From assembly GCF_009696685.2 (NCBI RefSeq), contig NZ_CP102355.1, positions 1,723,501-1,787,500 on the forward strand: 64,000 nucleotides of DNA, written 5' to 3'. Source of the stretch: Paracoccus sp. SMMA_5_TC (GTDB taxonomy: Bacteria > Pseudomonadota > Alphaproteobacteria > Rhodobacterales > Rhodobacteraceae). How positions within the stretch are numbered: the first letter of the stretch is position 1; the number at the start of each line of letters is the position of its first letter. A model generated the notes under the pieces. The model was not told where the DNA came from. It made no database searches and saw only the letters and a program-made list of their open reading frames with translations. Positions 1-8,468 of the stretch are shown here, piece after piece. A program made the translations under genes and the position numbers.

Positions 1-119
1 ATGTGGGTTTTGGGTCACGCTCACGGGGCGGGCACATGGGTCTAACAAAGCCTTGATTTGTTGTCGGCGCTGCCCAGGGGTTAGCTGATGCATCTGCAAG
101 GGTTCGGACTACGGATGAG

Positions 120-1256
120 ATGGCGTTGGTGCAGCGCATGACGGGCAGGGCGGGCAAGGGCGGTCGGAGGTTGCTGCTGCTGGCGCTGACGCTTTTGCTA
201 TGGGGCGTTGCGCTGGGCGGCGGGATTTCGGCGCAGGCCCAGCCGGGGCCGGATGGTGCGCAGGCTGCCGCGACGGATACCATGGTCGACAGTGAGGCGG
301 GGCCCGCAGCCGCCCCCGGGCAGCAATCCGATACGGGCCGCAGCCTGAATGACCCGGCAACAGGTGATTCCCTGTCGCCCGGTTCGGGGGACGGCGCGCT
401 GATCGAGGCGCCGGCCGAACCTGGCACGGTGCCTGCGACGGAAGTTCCCGCGGATCCGAACCCCGACGCCCGCGCCGCCTGGGGTCTCGAGATCCAGTCC
501 CCGCAACCCGGCCCTGCCGCGCCCGTGAACCGTTTCACCGAGTCGCAGGGCCGTCAGCGACTGGTCGGTCCCATCGACCACCCCCCCATCGTGATCGAGC
601 TTTTCACGTCCCAGGGCTGTTCGTCATGTCCCCCCGCGGACGAGATGCTGGCCGATCTTGCCGACCGGCAGGACGTGCTGGCACTGTCCTGGCATGTCGA
701 TTACTGGGACTATCTGGGTTGGGTCGATGAATTCGCCCGTCCCGAATTCACCCTGCGCCAGCAGGCATATGCACATCAGTCCGGCGAACGGGCGATCTAT
801 ACGCCGCAGATGATCGTGGGCGGCACCGATACCCTGATCGCCCTGCGCCCGGCCGAGGTGATGACCTTGCTGCATGGCCAGATGGCCCGACCGGCGCCGG
901 TGATGGTTTCGGCCCGCCAGGATGGGGGCAGCTATCGCATCGACATCACCCCCCGGCGGGCGATCGGCGAACGGGTCGCGATCATCCTGGTGCGCTATCT
1001 GCCCAGCCGCAAGGTTCCGATCCGCGCCGGCGAGAACCGCGGCCTGACTGTCGAATATCGCAATATCGTCGTGGCCGCCGAACGGGTGGCGGAATGGGAC
1101 GGCCGCGCGCCGCTGCGCATCAGCGTGACGCCCGAGGGCAAAAGCGGTGACCAGTTCCCCGGTGATACCCGTCACGCCATCCTGGCCCAGCAACTTGGCC
1201 AAGGCGATCCCCGGCGGGCCAGCGGCCCGATCCTGGCCGCGATCCGGCTGGACTGA
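120..1256 (+). CDS. Secreted DUF1223 family protein (thioredoxin-fold, CxxC)
   Basis: A 378-aa protein. An arginine-rich N-terminus and a leucine-rich hydrophobic stretch (about residues 18-35) ending in AQA look like a Sec signal peptide, so it should act in the periplasm. Residues about 42-145 are a Pro/Ala/Gly/Asp-rich low-complexity linker. The DUF1223 domain fills the remainder and contains FTSQGCSSCPPAD with a CxxC pair at Cys167 and Cys170, then a WHVDYWDYLGW segment typical of the family. The long linker makes it larger than most DUF1223 proteins. The biochemical role of DUF1223 is not established; a redox role is suggested by the CxxC. A second in-frame ATG at 138 is a possible start. 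Confidence 0.85.
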   Translation: MALVQRMTGRAGKGGRRLLLLALTLLLWGVALGGGISAQAQPGPDGAQAAATDTMVDSEAGPAAAPGQQSDTGRSLNDPATGDSLSPGSGDGALIEAPAEPGTVPATEVPADPNPDARAAWGLEIQSPQPGPAAPVNRFTESQGRQRLVGPIDHPPIVIELFTSQGCSSCPPADEMLADLADRQDVLALSWHVDYWDYLGWVDEFARPEFTLRQQAYAHQSGERAIYTPQMIVGGTDTLIALRPAEVMTLLHGQMARPAPVMVSARQDGGSYRIDITPRRAIGERVAIILVRYLPSRKVPIRAGENRGLTVEYRNIVVAAERVAEWDGRAPLRISVTPEGKSGDQFPGDTRHAILAQQLGQGDPRRASGPILAAIRLD

Positions 1257-1301
1257 ACGCCCGGATCGCCATAGACAGCCTGCATCCACAAGGAGGCCGC
1301 C

Positions 1302-1904
1302 GTGACCCCGGAACGCAAGATAAATCCCTGGCTCAAGGTCGGGCTCGAATTCGGTCCGCTGCTGCTGTTCTTTGCGGTGTTCATGCGCCTGCGCGAGCGC
1401 AGCGTGATGCTGGCGGGGACCGAGTATTCCGGCTTTGTGGTGGCGACGCTGGTGTTCGTGCCGGTGCTGGTTCTGTCCACGCTGGCCTTGTGGCGCCTGA
1501 CCGGGCGGCTGGCACCGATGCAGATCGCCACCCTGGTGCTCGTGGTCGTGTTCGGCGGGCTGTCGGTGTGGTTGAATGATCCGAAATTCTTCAAGATGAA
1601 GCCCACGATCATCTACCTGCTGTTTGCGGCGCTGCTGGCGATCAGCCTGCTGCTCAGGCGCAACTGGTTGCAGCTGGTCATGTCCGAAGCCCTGCCGATG
1701 GATGCCGAAGGCTGGCGCATCCTGACCCGGCGGCTGGTGGCGCTGTTTCTGGGGCTGGCGCTGGCCAACGAACTGGTCTGGCGCAGCATGTCGGAAACCG
1801 CCTGGGTCAATTTCAAGACCTTTGGCCTGCCGGCGATCATGGTGGTGTTTTTCGTGCTGAACGCCCGACTTTTCGAGCGTCACGCCGTCAGCCGGGACGA
1901 CTGA
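1302..1904 (+). CDS. yciB: YciB/IspA-type inner-membrane septation protein
   Basis: A 200-aa polytopic membrane protein with five or six hydrophobic segments. The WLNDPKFFKMKPTIIYLLF stretch near the middle is the hallmark of the YciB (intracellular septation protein A) family, and the length is normal for the family. The family acts in the inner membrane and is linked to cell-envelope and division functions in enterobacteria; no enzymatic role is known. A GGAGG-like site (aaggaggccgcc) lies directly before the ATG. It sits 45 nt after the DUF1223 gene and 57 nt before metZ on the same strand, so co-transcription is possible. Confidence 0.88.
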   Translation: MTPERKINPWLKVGLEFGPLLLFFAVFMRLRERSVMLAGTEYSGFVVATLVFVPVLVLSTLALWRLTGRLAPMQIATLVLVVVFGGLSVWLNDPKFFKMKPTIIYLLFAALLAISLLLRRNWLQLVMSEALPMDAEGWRILTRRLVALFLGLALANELVWRSMSETAWVNFKTFGLPAIMVVFFVLNARLFERHAVSRDD

Positions 1905-1961
1905 TGGCTTGAACGGCTGCCGCGCCAGGCGTATCCGGGCCCCATCCAAAGGGAGTCCGCC

Positions 1962-3134
1962 ATGACCGAAAAGCCTCTGCATCCGCGCACCCGGGCCGTG
2001 CATCACGGCATCCGCCGCAGCCAATACGGCGAAATGGCCGAGGCGCTGTTCATGACGCAGGGCTTTTCCTATGACAGCGCCGAACAGGCCGAGGGCCGCT
2101 TTGTCAAATCCGGGCCGGACGAATTCATCTATGCCCGCTACGGCAATCCCACCTCGCGCATGTTCGAGGATCGCGTCGCCAATCTGGAAGGAACCGAGGA
2201 CGCCTTTGCCACGGCATCGGGCATGGCGGCGGTCAATGGCGCGCTGATGTGCCTTGCCCGGCCCGGAGATCACATCGTCTCGTCCAGGGCGCTGTTCGGA
2301 TCCTGCCTTTACGTGCTCGAGGTTCTGGCCCGTTTCGGGGTCGAGATCAGCTATGTGGACGGCACCGATCTGGATCAGTGGCGCGCGGCGGTCCGTCCCG
2401 GCACCCGTGCGGTGTTCTTTGAATCCGTGTCGAACCCCACGCTCGAGGTCATCGACATCCAGGCGGTGGCCGAAATCGCCCATGCCGCCGGCGCGCTGGT
2501 GGTGGTGGACAACGTCTTTGCCACCCCGGTCTACAGCCGCGCGGCCCAGCAGGGGGCGGATGTGATCGTCTATTCCTCGACCAAACATATCGACGGGGCA
2601 GGGCGCTGCCTGGGCGGGGTGATCTGCGGCAGCCGCCATTTCGTGCGCGAGGTTGCCGAACCCTATCTGAAGCACACCGGCGCGGCCATCAGCCCCTTCA
2701 ACGCCTGGATCATGCTGAACGGCCTGACCACGCTGGACCTGCGGGTGCGGGCCCAGACGGAAAGCGCGCTTGCACTGGCGCAGGCGATGCAGGGCCAGCC
2801 CGGGGTGGCGCGGGTGATCTATCCGGGCCTGCCCGATCATCCGCAATACGACCTGGTTCAGCGCCAGATGGGCGCCGGCGGCACCATGGTCGCCATCGAT
2901 CTGGGCAGCAAGGACGCGGCCTTTGCAGCGCTGAACCGGCTGCGCGTCTTTCAGATCTCGAACAACCTGGGCGATGCGAAATCCATCGCCACCCATCCGG
3001 CGACGACCACGCATCAGCGCCTGACCCCCGAGGCGCGGGCCGGTCTGGGCATTACCCCCGGACTGCTGCGGCTGTCGATCGGGCTGGAGCATGCCGACGA
3101 TCTGATCGCCGATTTGCGTCAGGCGCTGACCTGA
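1962..3134 (+). CDS. metZ: O-succinylhomoserine sulfhydrylase
   Basis: A 390-aa PLP enzyme of the Cys/Met metabolism family. MetZ makes homocysteine directly from O-succinylhomoserine and sulfide, bypassing cystathionine. The N-terminal LHPRTRAVHHGIRRSQYGEMAEALF is characteristic of MetZ rather than of MetB or MetY. The PLP-binding aspartate lies in VVDNVFATP and the Schiff-base lysine is Lys208 in YSSTKHIDG. Length is normal. The start has an upstream aaagggagtccgcc ribosome site. A strong hairpin with a T-run follows the stop. Confidence 0.93.
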   Translation: MTEKPLHPRTRAVHHGIRRSQYGEMAEALFMTQGFSYDSAEQAEGRFVKSGPDEFIYARYGNPTSRMFEDRVANLEGTEDAFATASGMAAVNGALMCLARPGDHIVSSRALFGSCLYVLEVLARFGVEISYVDGTDLDQWRAAVRPGTRAVFFESVSNPTLEVIDIQAVAEIAHAAGALVVVDNVFATPVYSRAAQQGADVIVYSSTKHIDGAGRCLGGVICGSRHFVREVAEPYLKHTGAAISPFNAWIMLNGLTTLDLRVRAQTESALALAQAMQGQPGVARVIYPGLPDHPQYDLVQRQMGAGGTMVAIDLGSKDAAFAALNRLRVFQISNNLGDAKSIATHPATTTHQRLTPEARAGLGITPGLLRLSIGLEHADDLIADLRQALT

Positions 3135-3145
3135 AGGCGCCAGGC

Positions 3146-3177
3146 GGGGGCGATTGTCCTTCGCCCCCCCTTTTGTT
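3146..3177 (+). terminator. Rho-independent terminator after metZ
   Basis: An 8-bp GC stem (gggggcga paired with tcgccccc, arms 3146-3153 and 3161-3168), a 7-nt loop, then CC and TTTTGTTT. It begins 12 nt after the metZ stop and separates metZ from folE2. Confidence 0.75.
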
Positions 3178-3229
3178 TGCGGCGGGCAATCCCCACATTG
3201 CCTGCCGACCGTCATGCCGGAGGGAGACC

Positions 3230-4195
3230 ATGACCGAGGCCCGCCCCGTCGCCACCCTACGCGCCTATCCGGCGCTGTCGCGCGATTATCCCGCCGATTT
3301 TCGCGTCGATGCCGCCTACAAGGCCAGCCTGCCGGATCTGCAGAACGGCCCGGCCAGCCTGATCGTCGGCGCCCGCGCGCCGATCCAGCACGTGGGCATT
3401 TCCAATTTCCGCTTGCCGATCCGCTATCAGACCCGCGAGGGCGGCGAGATCACGCTGGAAACCAGCGTCACCGGCACCGTCAGCCTGGAGGCCGATCGCA
3501 AGGGCATCAACATGAGCCGCATCATGCGCTCGTTCTACGCCCATGCCGAAAAGCAGTTCTCGATGCGGGTGCTGCAAGCCGCGCTCGAGGATTACAAATC
3601 CGACCTGGACAGCATCGATGCCCGCATCCAGATGCGGTTGAGCTATCCGATGCGGGTGGGGTCGCTGCGATCGGGCCTCAGCGGCTGGCAATATTACGAC
3701 ATCGCCCTGGAACTGGCCGAGAAGGCCGGCGAACGGCTGCGCATCATGCATTTCGATTATGTCTACAGCTCGACCTGCCCCTGTTCGCTGGAACTCAGCG
3801 AACATGCCCGGCAGATGCGCGGCCAGCTGGCGACGCCGCATTCGCAACGCTCGATCGCGCGGATCTCGGCGGTGATGCAGGGCGATACCCTGTGGTTCGA
3901 GGACATGGTCGAATTGTGCCGGCGCGCCGTGCCCACCGAAACCCAGGTCATGGTCAAGCGCGAGGATGAACAGGCGTTCGCCGAACTTAACGCCGCCCAC
4001 CCGCTGTTCGTCGAGGATGCGGTGCGCGCCTTTGCAGCCGAACTTCTGGCCGAACCGCGCATCGGCGATTTCCGCGTCGTGGCCAGTCATCAGGAATCGC
4101 TGCATTCCCACGACGCGGTGTCGGTGCTGACCCAGGGCGACACCTTTGCCCAGGCCAGTCTGGATCCGTCGATCTTTGCCGGCTTGCGGGCCTGA
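3230..4195 (+). CDS. folE2: GTP cyclohydrolase FolE2 (type IB)
   Basis: A 321-aa protein of the COG1469/FolE2 family, which converts GTP to 7,8-dihydroneopterin triphosphate for folate or queuosine precursors. Features seen: the TREGGEITLETSVTGTVSLE segment, FDYVYSSTCPCSLELSEHARQ carrying the family cysteine, and VKREDEQAFAELNAAHP near the C-terminus. The ATG at 3230 is preferred over an in-frame ATG at 3173 because gccggagggagacc lies just before it and family homology starts here. The stop codon overlaps the LexA-type box that precedes the helicase gene. Confidence 0.92.
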   Translation: MTEARPVATLRAYPALSRDYPADFRVDAAYKASLPDLQNGPASLIVGARAPIQHVGISNFRLPIRYQTREGGEITLETSVTGTVSLEADRKGINMSRIMRSFYAHAEKQFSMRVLQAALEDYKSDLDSIDARIQMRLSYPMRVGSLRSGLSGWQYYDIALELAEKAGERLRIMHFDYVYSSTCPCSLELSEHARQMRGQLATPHSQRSIARISAVMQGDTLWFEDMVELCRRAVPTETQVMVKREDEQAFAELNAAHPLFVEDAVRAFAAELLAEPRIGDFRVVASHQESLHSHDAVSVLTQGDTFAQASLDPSIFAGLRA

Positions 4196-4208
4196 ACAAG
4201 TCGTGAAC
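4194..4208 (+). promoter_or_regulatory. Putative LexA/SOS box (GAAC-N7-GAAC)
   Basis: GAAC-aagtcgt-GAAC, an exact match to the direct-repeat LexA operator known from Rhodobacter and other alphaproteobacteria. It begins inside the folE2 stop codon and lies 41 nt before the ATG of the UvrD/PcrA helicase. A weak promoter (TTTCTT at 4215-4220, 17 bp, TATGCT at 4238-4243) lies between the box and the start codon. Confidence 0.6.
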
Positions 4209-4249
4209 ATGGGCTTTCTTCGCGCGGCAAGCGCCGCTATGCTCGCGTC

Positions 4250-6646
4250 ATGAGCGATTTCGACGATTCCGATGCCTTTCTTGCAGCCGACGCGGCCGCG
4301 CCGGTGCCGCTGTCGCAGCGCGCCGCCGCCGCGCGTCCCGCGCCCTATCTGGAGGGGCTGAACCCCGCCCAGCTTGCCGCCGTGCAGGCGCTTGACGGGC
4401 CGGTGCTGCTGCTGGCCGGGGCAGGCACGGGCAAGACCCGGGCCCTGACCACGCGCATCGCGCATCTGCTATCCCAAGGCAAGGCGCGGCCGGGGCAGAT
4501 TCTGGCGGTGACCTTCACCAACAAGGCCGCGCGCGAGATGAAGGATCGCATCGGCAGGTTGCTGGGCGAAATGGTCGAGGGCATGCCTTGGCTGGGCACC
4601 TTTCACAGCATCAGTGTGAAGATCCTGCGCCGCCACGCCGAACTGGTGGGCGACGGCGAGCTGCATCTGAAGCCCAGCTTCACCATCCTGGACACCGACG
4701 ATCAGCTGCGGCTGCTGCGCCAGTTGATCGCGGCCGAGAATATCGACGAAAAGCGCTGGCCGGCGCGACAACTGGCCGGGCTGATCGACGGCTGGAAAAA
4801 CCGCTGCATCACCCCCGCCAGCCTGCCCCGCGGCGAAGAGCGCGCCTTTGACGGCTGGGGCGGGCGGCTTTACCGCGCCTATCAGCGGCGACTGCTGGAA
4901 CTGAACGCGGTCGATTTCGGCGATCTGCTGATGCATTGCGTCAGCATCTTCCAGGCGCATCCCGATGTGCTGAAACAATGGCAGGACCGTTTCCGCTATA
5001 TCCTCGTCGACGAATATCAGGACACCAATGCGGCGCAGTATCTGTGGCTGCGCCTGCTGGCCCAGGGGCATCGCAACATCTGCTGCGTGGGCGATGACGA
5101 CCAGTCGATCTATGGCTGGCGCGGGGCCGAGGTGGGCAACATCCTGCGGTTCGAGACCGATTTTCCCGGTGCGACGGTCATCCGGTTGGAACAGAACTAT
5201 CGCTCGACCCCGCATATCCTGGCTGCCGCCTCGGGGCTGATCGCGGCCAACAAGGGCCGGCTGGGCAAGACGCTGTGGACCGAGGCGACGGGCGGCGAGC
5301 GCGTGCGCCTGATTGGCCATTGGGACAGCGAGGCAGAAGCGCGCTGGATCGGCGAGGAAATCGAGGCGTTTCACGGCGGCCATCGCCACAGCATCGGCCG
5401 GCGCAGCCTGAACGATATCGCGATCCTGGTGCGCGCCAGCCACCAGATGCGCGCCTTCGAGGATCGGTTCATGACCATCGGCCTGCCCTATCGGGTGATC
5501 GGCGGGCCTCGCTTCTACGAACGCCAGGAAATCCGCGATGCCATGGCCTATTTCCGGCTGGCGGTCAGCCCGGCCGACGATCTGGCTTTCGAGCGCATCG
5601 TGAACGTGCCCAAGCGCGGCCTGGGCGACAAGGCGGTGCAGAAGATCCAGGCCGAGGCGCGCGTCCGCGGCCTGTCGCTGACCGAAGGCGCGGCCTCGGC
5701 GGTGGCAACCGGGGTGCTGGGCGGCAAGGGCGCGGCGGCGTTGCGCCATCTGGTCGAGGCGCTGGGCCGCTGGCACGTCGATGCGCTGGACAGCCGCGTC
5801 AACCATGTCGAGCTGGCCGAGCGGATCCTGGACGAATCCGGCTATACCGCCATGTGGCAGAACGACAAGTCCCCCGACGCGCCGGGGCGGCTCGACAACC
5901 TCAAGGAACTGGTCAAGGCGCTTGAGGAATTCGACAACCTCCAGGGCTTTCTGGAACATGTCGCACTGGTGATGGATGCCGAACAAGGCGAGCAGGCCGA
6001 ACAGGTCAGCATCATGACCCTGCATGCCGCCAAGGGGCTTGAATACCCGATCGTGTTCCTGCCCGGGTGGGAGGACGGCCTGTTCCCCAGCCAGCGCAGC
6101 ATGGACGAAACCGGCACCCGTGGCCTCGAAGAGGAACGCCGCCTGGCCTATGTCGGCATCACCCGGGCCGAGGAACTGGCGACGATCAGTTTTGCCGGCA
6201 ATCGCCGGATGTATGGGCAATGGCAGTCCAGCCTGCCGTCGCGCTTCATCGATGAACTGCCGCCCGATCATGTCGATGTGCTGACCCCCCCGGGGCTTTA
6301 CGGGGGCGGGTATGGTGCCGCGGCGCAGCCCTTTGCCGCATCGGCCATGCATGAGCGTGCGGCACGCGCCGATGTCTACAACTCGCCCGGCTGGAAGCGC
6401 ATGCAGGAGCGCAGCGCCCAGCGGGCGCAGCCGGTGCACCGCGTGCCGGTGACGATCGACGCCGAACCTGCGGCGCGTTTTTCGGTCGGCGACCGGGTGT
6501 TTCACCAGAAATTCGGCAATGGCACGATCATGGGCATCGCCGAGGATACGCTGACGGTCGAATTTGCCACCGGCTTCAAGACCATCAAGGCGTCATATGT
6601 TCAGCCCGCGCATCAGGACGGGTCACGGGACGACGTGCCCTTCTAG
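4250..6646 (+). CDS. uvrD: UvrD/PcrA-type ATP-dependent DNA helicase
   Basis: A 798-aa superfamily 1A helicase, 3'-5' polarity by family, used in nucleotide excision and mismatch repair and in clearing RecA filaments or stalled RNA polymerase. Seen: Q-motif region LNPAQLAAVQALDGP, Walker A GAGTGKT (residues 57-63), AVTFTNKAAREMKDR (motif Ia), LVDEYQDTNAAQY (motif II), GDDDQSIYGWRGA (motif III), LEQNYRST (IV), TLHAAKGLEYPIVFLPGWEDGLFP (V) and EEERRLAYVGITRAEE (VI). The C-terminal DRVFHQKFGNGTIMGI segment matches the PcrA/UvrD tail domain. Length is slightly above E. coli UvrD. Preceded by an alphaproteobacterial LexA-type box, consistent with SOS induction. Confidence 0.94.
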   Translation: MSDFDDSDAFLAADAAAPVPLSQRAAAARPAPYLEGLNPAQLAAVQALDGPVLLLAGAGTGKTRALTTRIAHLLSQGKARPGQILAVTFTNKAAREMKDRIGRLLGEMVEGMPWLGTFHSISVKILRRHAELVGDGELHLKPSFTILDTDDQLRLLRQLIAAENIDEKRWPARQLAGLIDGWKNRCITPASLPRGEERAFDGWGGRLYRAYQRRLLELNAVDFGDLLMHCVSIFQAHPDVLKQWQDRFRYILVDEYQDTNAAQYLWLRLLAQGHRNICCVGDDDQSIYGWRGAEVGNILRFETDFPGATVIRLEQNYRSTPHILAAASGLIAANKGRLGKTLWTEATGGERVRLIGHWDSEAEARWIGEEIEAFHGGHRHSIGRRSLNDIAILVRASHQMRAFEDRFMTIGLPYRVIGGPRFYERQEIRDAMAYFRLAVSPADDLAFERIVNVPKRGLGDKAVQKIQAEARVRGLSLTEGAASAVATGVLGGKGAAALRHLVEALGRWHVDALDSRVNHVELAERILDESGYTAMWQNDKSPDAPGRLDNLKELVKALEEFDNLQGFLEHVALVMDAEQGEQAEQVSIMTLHAAKGLEYPIVFLPGWEDGLFPSQRSMDETGTRGLEEERRLAYVGITRAEELATISFAGNRRMYGQWQSSLPSRFIDELPPDHVDVLTPPGLYGGGYGAAAQPFAASAMHERAARADVYNSPGWKRMQERSAQRAQPVHRVPVTIDAEPAARFSVGDRVFHQKFGNGTIMGIAEDTLTVEFATGFKTIKASYVQPAHQDGSRDDVPF

Positions 6647-6689
6647 TCCGGTGCTTGACCGCATCTGTGGTCCCGCCTATCTCTGCGGG

Positions 6690-7059
6690 GCGCGGATGGC
6701 CGGATGACCGCGGCGAGCGATCGTCGAGGAAAGTCCGGACTCCATGAAGGCACGGTGCCGGGTAACGCCCGGCGGGGGCAACCCCAGGGAAAGCGCCACA
6801 GAGAACAGACCGCCCGCGCCTGCGCGGGCAAGGGTGAAACGGTGGGGTAAGAGCCCACCGCGGGCCTGGCAACAGGACCGGCACGGCAAGCCCCACCGGG
6901 AGCAATGCCGAATAGGGACCGCGCGTCGCAAGACAGGGCTGCCTTTGCCCCAGCAGGTCCGGGTTGGCAGCTAGATCCCGTCAGCAATGGCGGGGCCAGA
7001 TGAATGGTCATCGAAGGGGGAAACCCCGGAACAAAATCCGGCTTACAGGCCATCCGCGC
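6690..7059 (+). ncRNA. rnpB: RNase P RNA (type A)
   Basis: Ends are set by a perfect P1 helix: gcggatggcc at 6692-6701 pairs with ggccatccgc at 7048-7057, extendable by 2 bp. Inside are the conserved gaggaaagtccggactcc, gggtgaaacggtggggtaagagcccaccg, ggcaaacccc-like and acaaaatccggcttacaggcc (read in two parts) segments of bacterial RNase P RNA. It is the catalytic RNA of the ribonucleoprotein that matures tRNA 5' ends. It starts 43 nt after the helicase stop, and uses no obvious terminator before rpmG. Confidence 0.95.
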
Positions 7060-7242
7060 AATCTGATGCCTTGTCGCTGGCCGACCGACCAAAGCGGCGC
7101 GCTGCATGCCGGCCTTGCCGCAAAGAGCCGTTTTCTGCCCGATTCCCGGTTGACTTCGACCGGATCACGGCTAAAAGGCGGGCTTCAAGAGATTCCACGG
7201 GGTCCGCGTCACGCGTCTTGCCCCGCAGCAGGAGCGACGAAG

Positions 7243-7410
7243 ATGGCGAAGCCGACGACGATCAAGATCCGTCTGAACTCGACGGCCGGGACCGGGCATT
7301 TCTATGTCACCAAGAAAAATGCCCGCACGATGACCGAAAAGATGACGGTCAACAAATACGACCCGGTCGTGCGCAAGCATGTCGAGTACAAGGAAGGCAA
7401 GATCAAGTAA
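7243..7410 (+). CDS. rpmG: 50S ribosomal protein L33
   Basis: A 55-aa protein beginning [18 protein letters not shown] and ending YKEGKIK, a full-length L33. The zinc-binding cysteines found in C+ paralogues are absent, so this is the C- (zinc-independent) form. It is a component of the large ribosomal subunit near the E site. A gcaggagcgacgaag ribosome site lies directly upstream. The gene stands alone after rnpB and is closed by a hairpin at 7435-7459. Confidence 0.96.
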
Positions 7411-7434
7411 GATCTGCCCGCGAAGATTTGATTG

Positions 7435-7465
7435 AGGCCGTGCCTTGCAGGTGCGGCCTTTCCCT
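7435..7465 (+). terminator. Probable terminator after rpmG
   Basis: A 10-bp stem with two G-T wobbles (aggccgtgcc, 7435-7444, with ggtgcggcct, 7450-7459), 5-nt loop, followed by TTCCCTT. It lies 24 nt after the rpmG stop. Confidence 0.55.
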
Positions 7466-7507
7466 TGTGGGCGCTTGCCTTGCACCGCCGTCGGATCAAG
7501 GGCTGTC

Positions 7508-8242
7508 ATGCTGCTGCTGGCCAATACGGGCTTTCTGTTCACCGATCTGCCGTTTCCGCAGCGTCTGGCCGCGGCTGCGGCTGCGGGGTTCGACGGCATC
7601 GAATGTCACGACGAATTGCAGCGTCAGGATACGGGCCTGGTTGCGGCCGAGCTGGCGCGGCTGGGGCTGGTCATGGGCGGGCTGAACCTGCGCATGGGGC
7701 CCGGCATGGGCGTGGCCGCCCTGCCGGGGCATGAGGGGCGCTTTGCCGTCGATGTTGCTGCGGCCCATCTTGCCGCGACGCAGGTCGGTGCCGGGGCCAT
7801 TCATGTCCTGGCCGGTCGCGGCGACACGGACGAGGCCACCTATCGTGCCAACCTGCGCCGCGCCTGCGATCTGACCGACCGGCTGTTGCTGATCGAGCCG
7901 ATCTGCGCGCAGGCGGTGCCGGACTATCATCTGTCGCGGGTGGAGCACGCGCTGGAACTGGCGCAGATGCTGGGTCCGCGGGTCCGGGTCATGTTCGACT
8001 GGTTTCACGCCGCCACCGAACTGGGCGCGGCGCCGGCGGCCGCGATGCTGCGCCGCCATCGCGAGCTGATTGCCCATGTGCAGGCGGCCTCGATTCCAGA
8101 CCGCAACGAGCCGCCGGCCGAACTGCTGCAAGACCTGGCTGGCGTCGGCTTCGACCGCATCGGCATGGAATATCGCCCCAGCCGCCCTCCGGCAGACTAT
8201 CTGCGCGGGTTGGCCGGGGGCCGGGGCGTCAATCCGTCGTGA
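7508..8242 (+). CDS. hyi: Hydroxypyruvate isomerase-like TIM-barrel protein
   Basis: A 244-aa AP-endonuclease-2-like TIM barrel. MLLLANTGFLFTDLPFPQRL at the start, then GFDGIECHDEL, IHVLAGR, LLLIEPICAQAVPDYHL and VRVMFDWFHAATE match the Hyi family, in which the conserved Glu, Asp and His residues bind a divalent metal. Hyi interconverts hydroxypyruvate and tartronate semialdehyde; related proteins isomerise other sugars, so the exact substrate is uncertain. The ATG at 7508 fits the family N-terminus better than an in-frame ATG at 7445, which lies within the rpmG terminator hairpin. It precedes the ugp operon but with a 226-bp gap. Confidence 0.75.
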   Translation: MLLLANTGFLFTDLPFPQRLAAAAAAGFDGIECHDELQRQDTGLVAAELARLGLVMGGLNLRMGPGMGVAALPGHEGRFAVDVAAAHLAATQVGAGAIHVLAGRGDTDEATYRANLRRACDLTDRLLLIEPICAQAVPDYHLSRVEHALELAQMLGPRVRVMFDWFHAATELGAAPAAAMLRRHRELIAHVQAASIPDRNEPPAELLQDLAGVGFDRIGMEYRPSRPPADYLRGLAGGRGVNPS

Positions 8243-8271
8243 CGCAGCGTCGCAAACCGTAACGCGCTGAA

Positions 8272-8289
8272 ATGTCACCCGGCTTTTAC
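8272..8289 (+). promoter_or_regulatory. Possible Pho-box-like direct repeat upstream of ugpB
   Basis: ATGTCAC, 4 nt, CTTTTAC: two 7-mers 11 bp apart, similar to the PhoB direct repeat (CTGTCAT spaced 11 bp). The first unit matches well, the second only partly. In E. coli ugp is controlled by PhoB. It lies about 180 nt before the ugpB start, which is rather far. The remainder of 8243-8468 shows no other feature. Confidence 0.25.
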
Positions 8290-8468
8290 ACGCTGCGCCG
8301 ATGGTTGCGCCGCAATGACGCGCCCTGCGCTGCCATCGTGCCATACCAGAATGTCAGTTGCGAATTGACAGGCTCGACCCTGGCGGGCCAGAAATTCGGC
8401 ATGGCATGCCGGCGGGCAGGGGACGTCAGGCGCAAATGCGACGCCCAAGGGCGAAATCGGAGGATGAC

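Noticed and set aside
1..119. A possible partial gene at the left edge
   Set aside because: The first bases give a 14-codon frame ending in TAA at 43-45 with no recognisable product; too short to support.
624..3215. An 863-codon open frame antisense to DUF1223, yciB and metZ
   Set aside because: Low-complexity product without homology, opposite three clear genes.
4469..6505. A 678-codon open frame antisense to the helicase
   Set aside because: Shadow of uvrD with biased composition.
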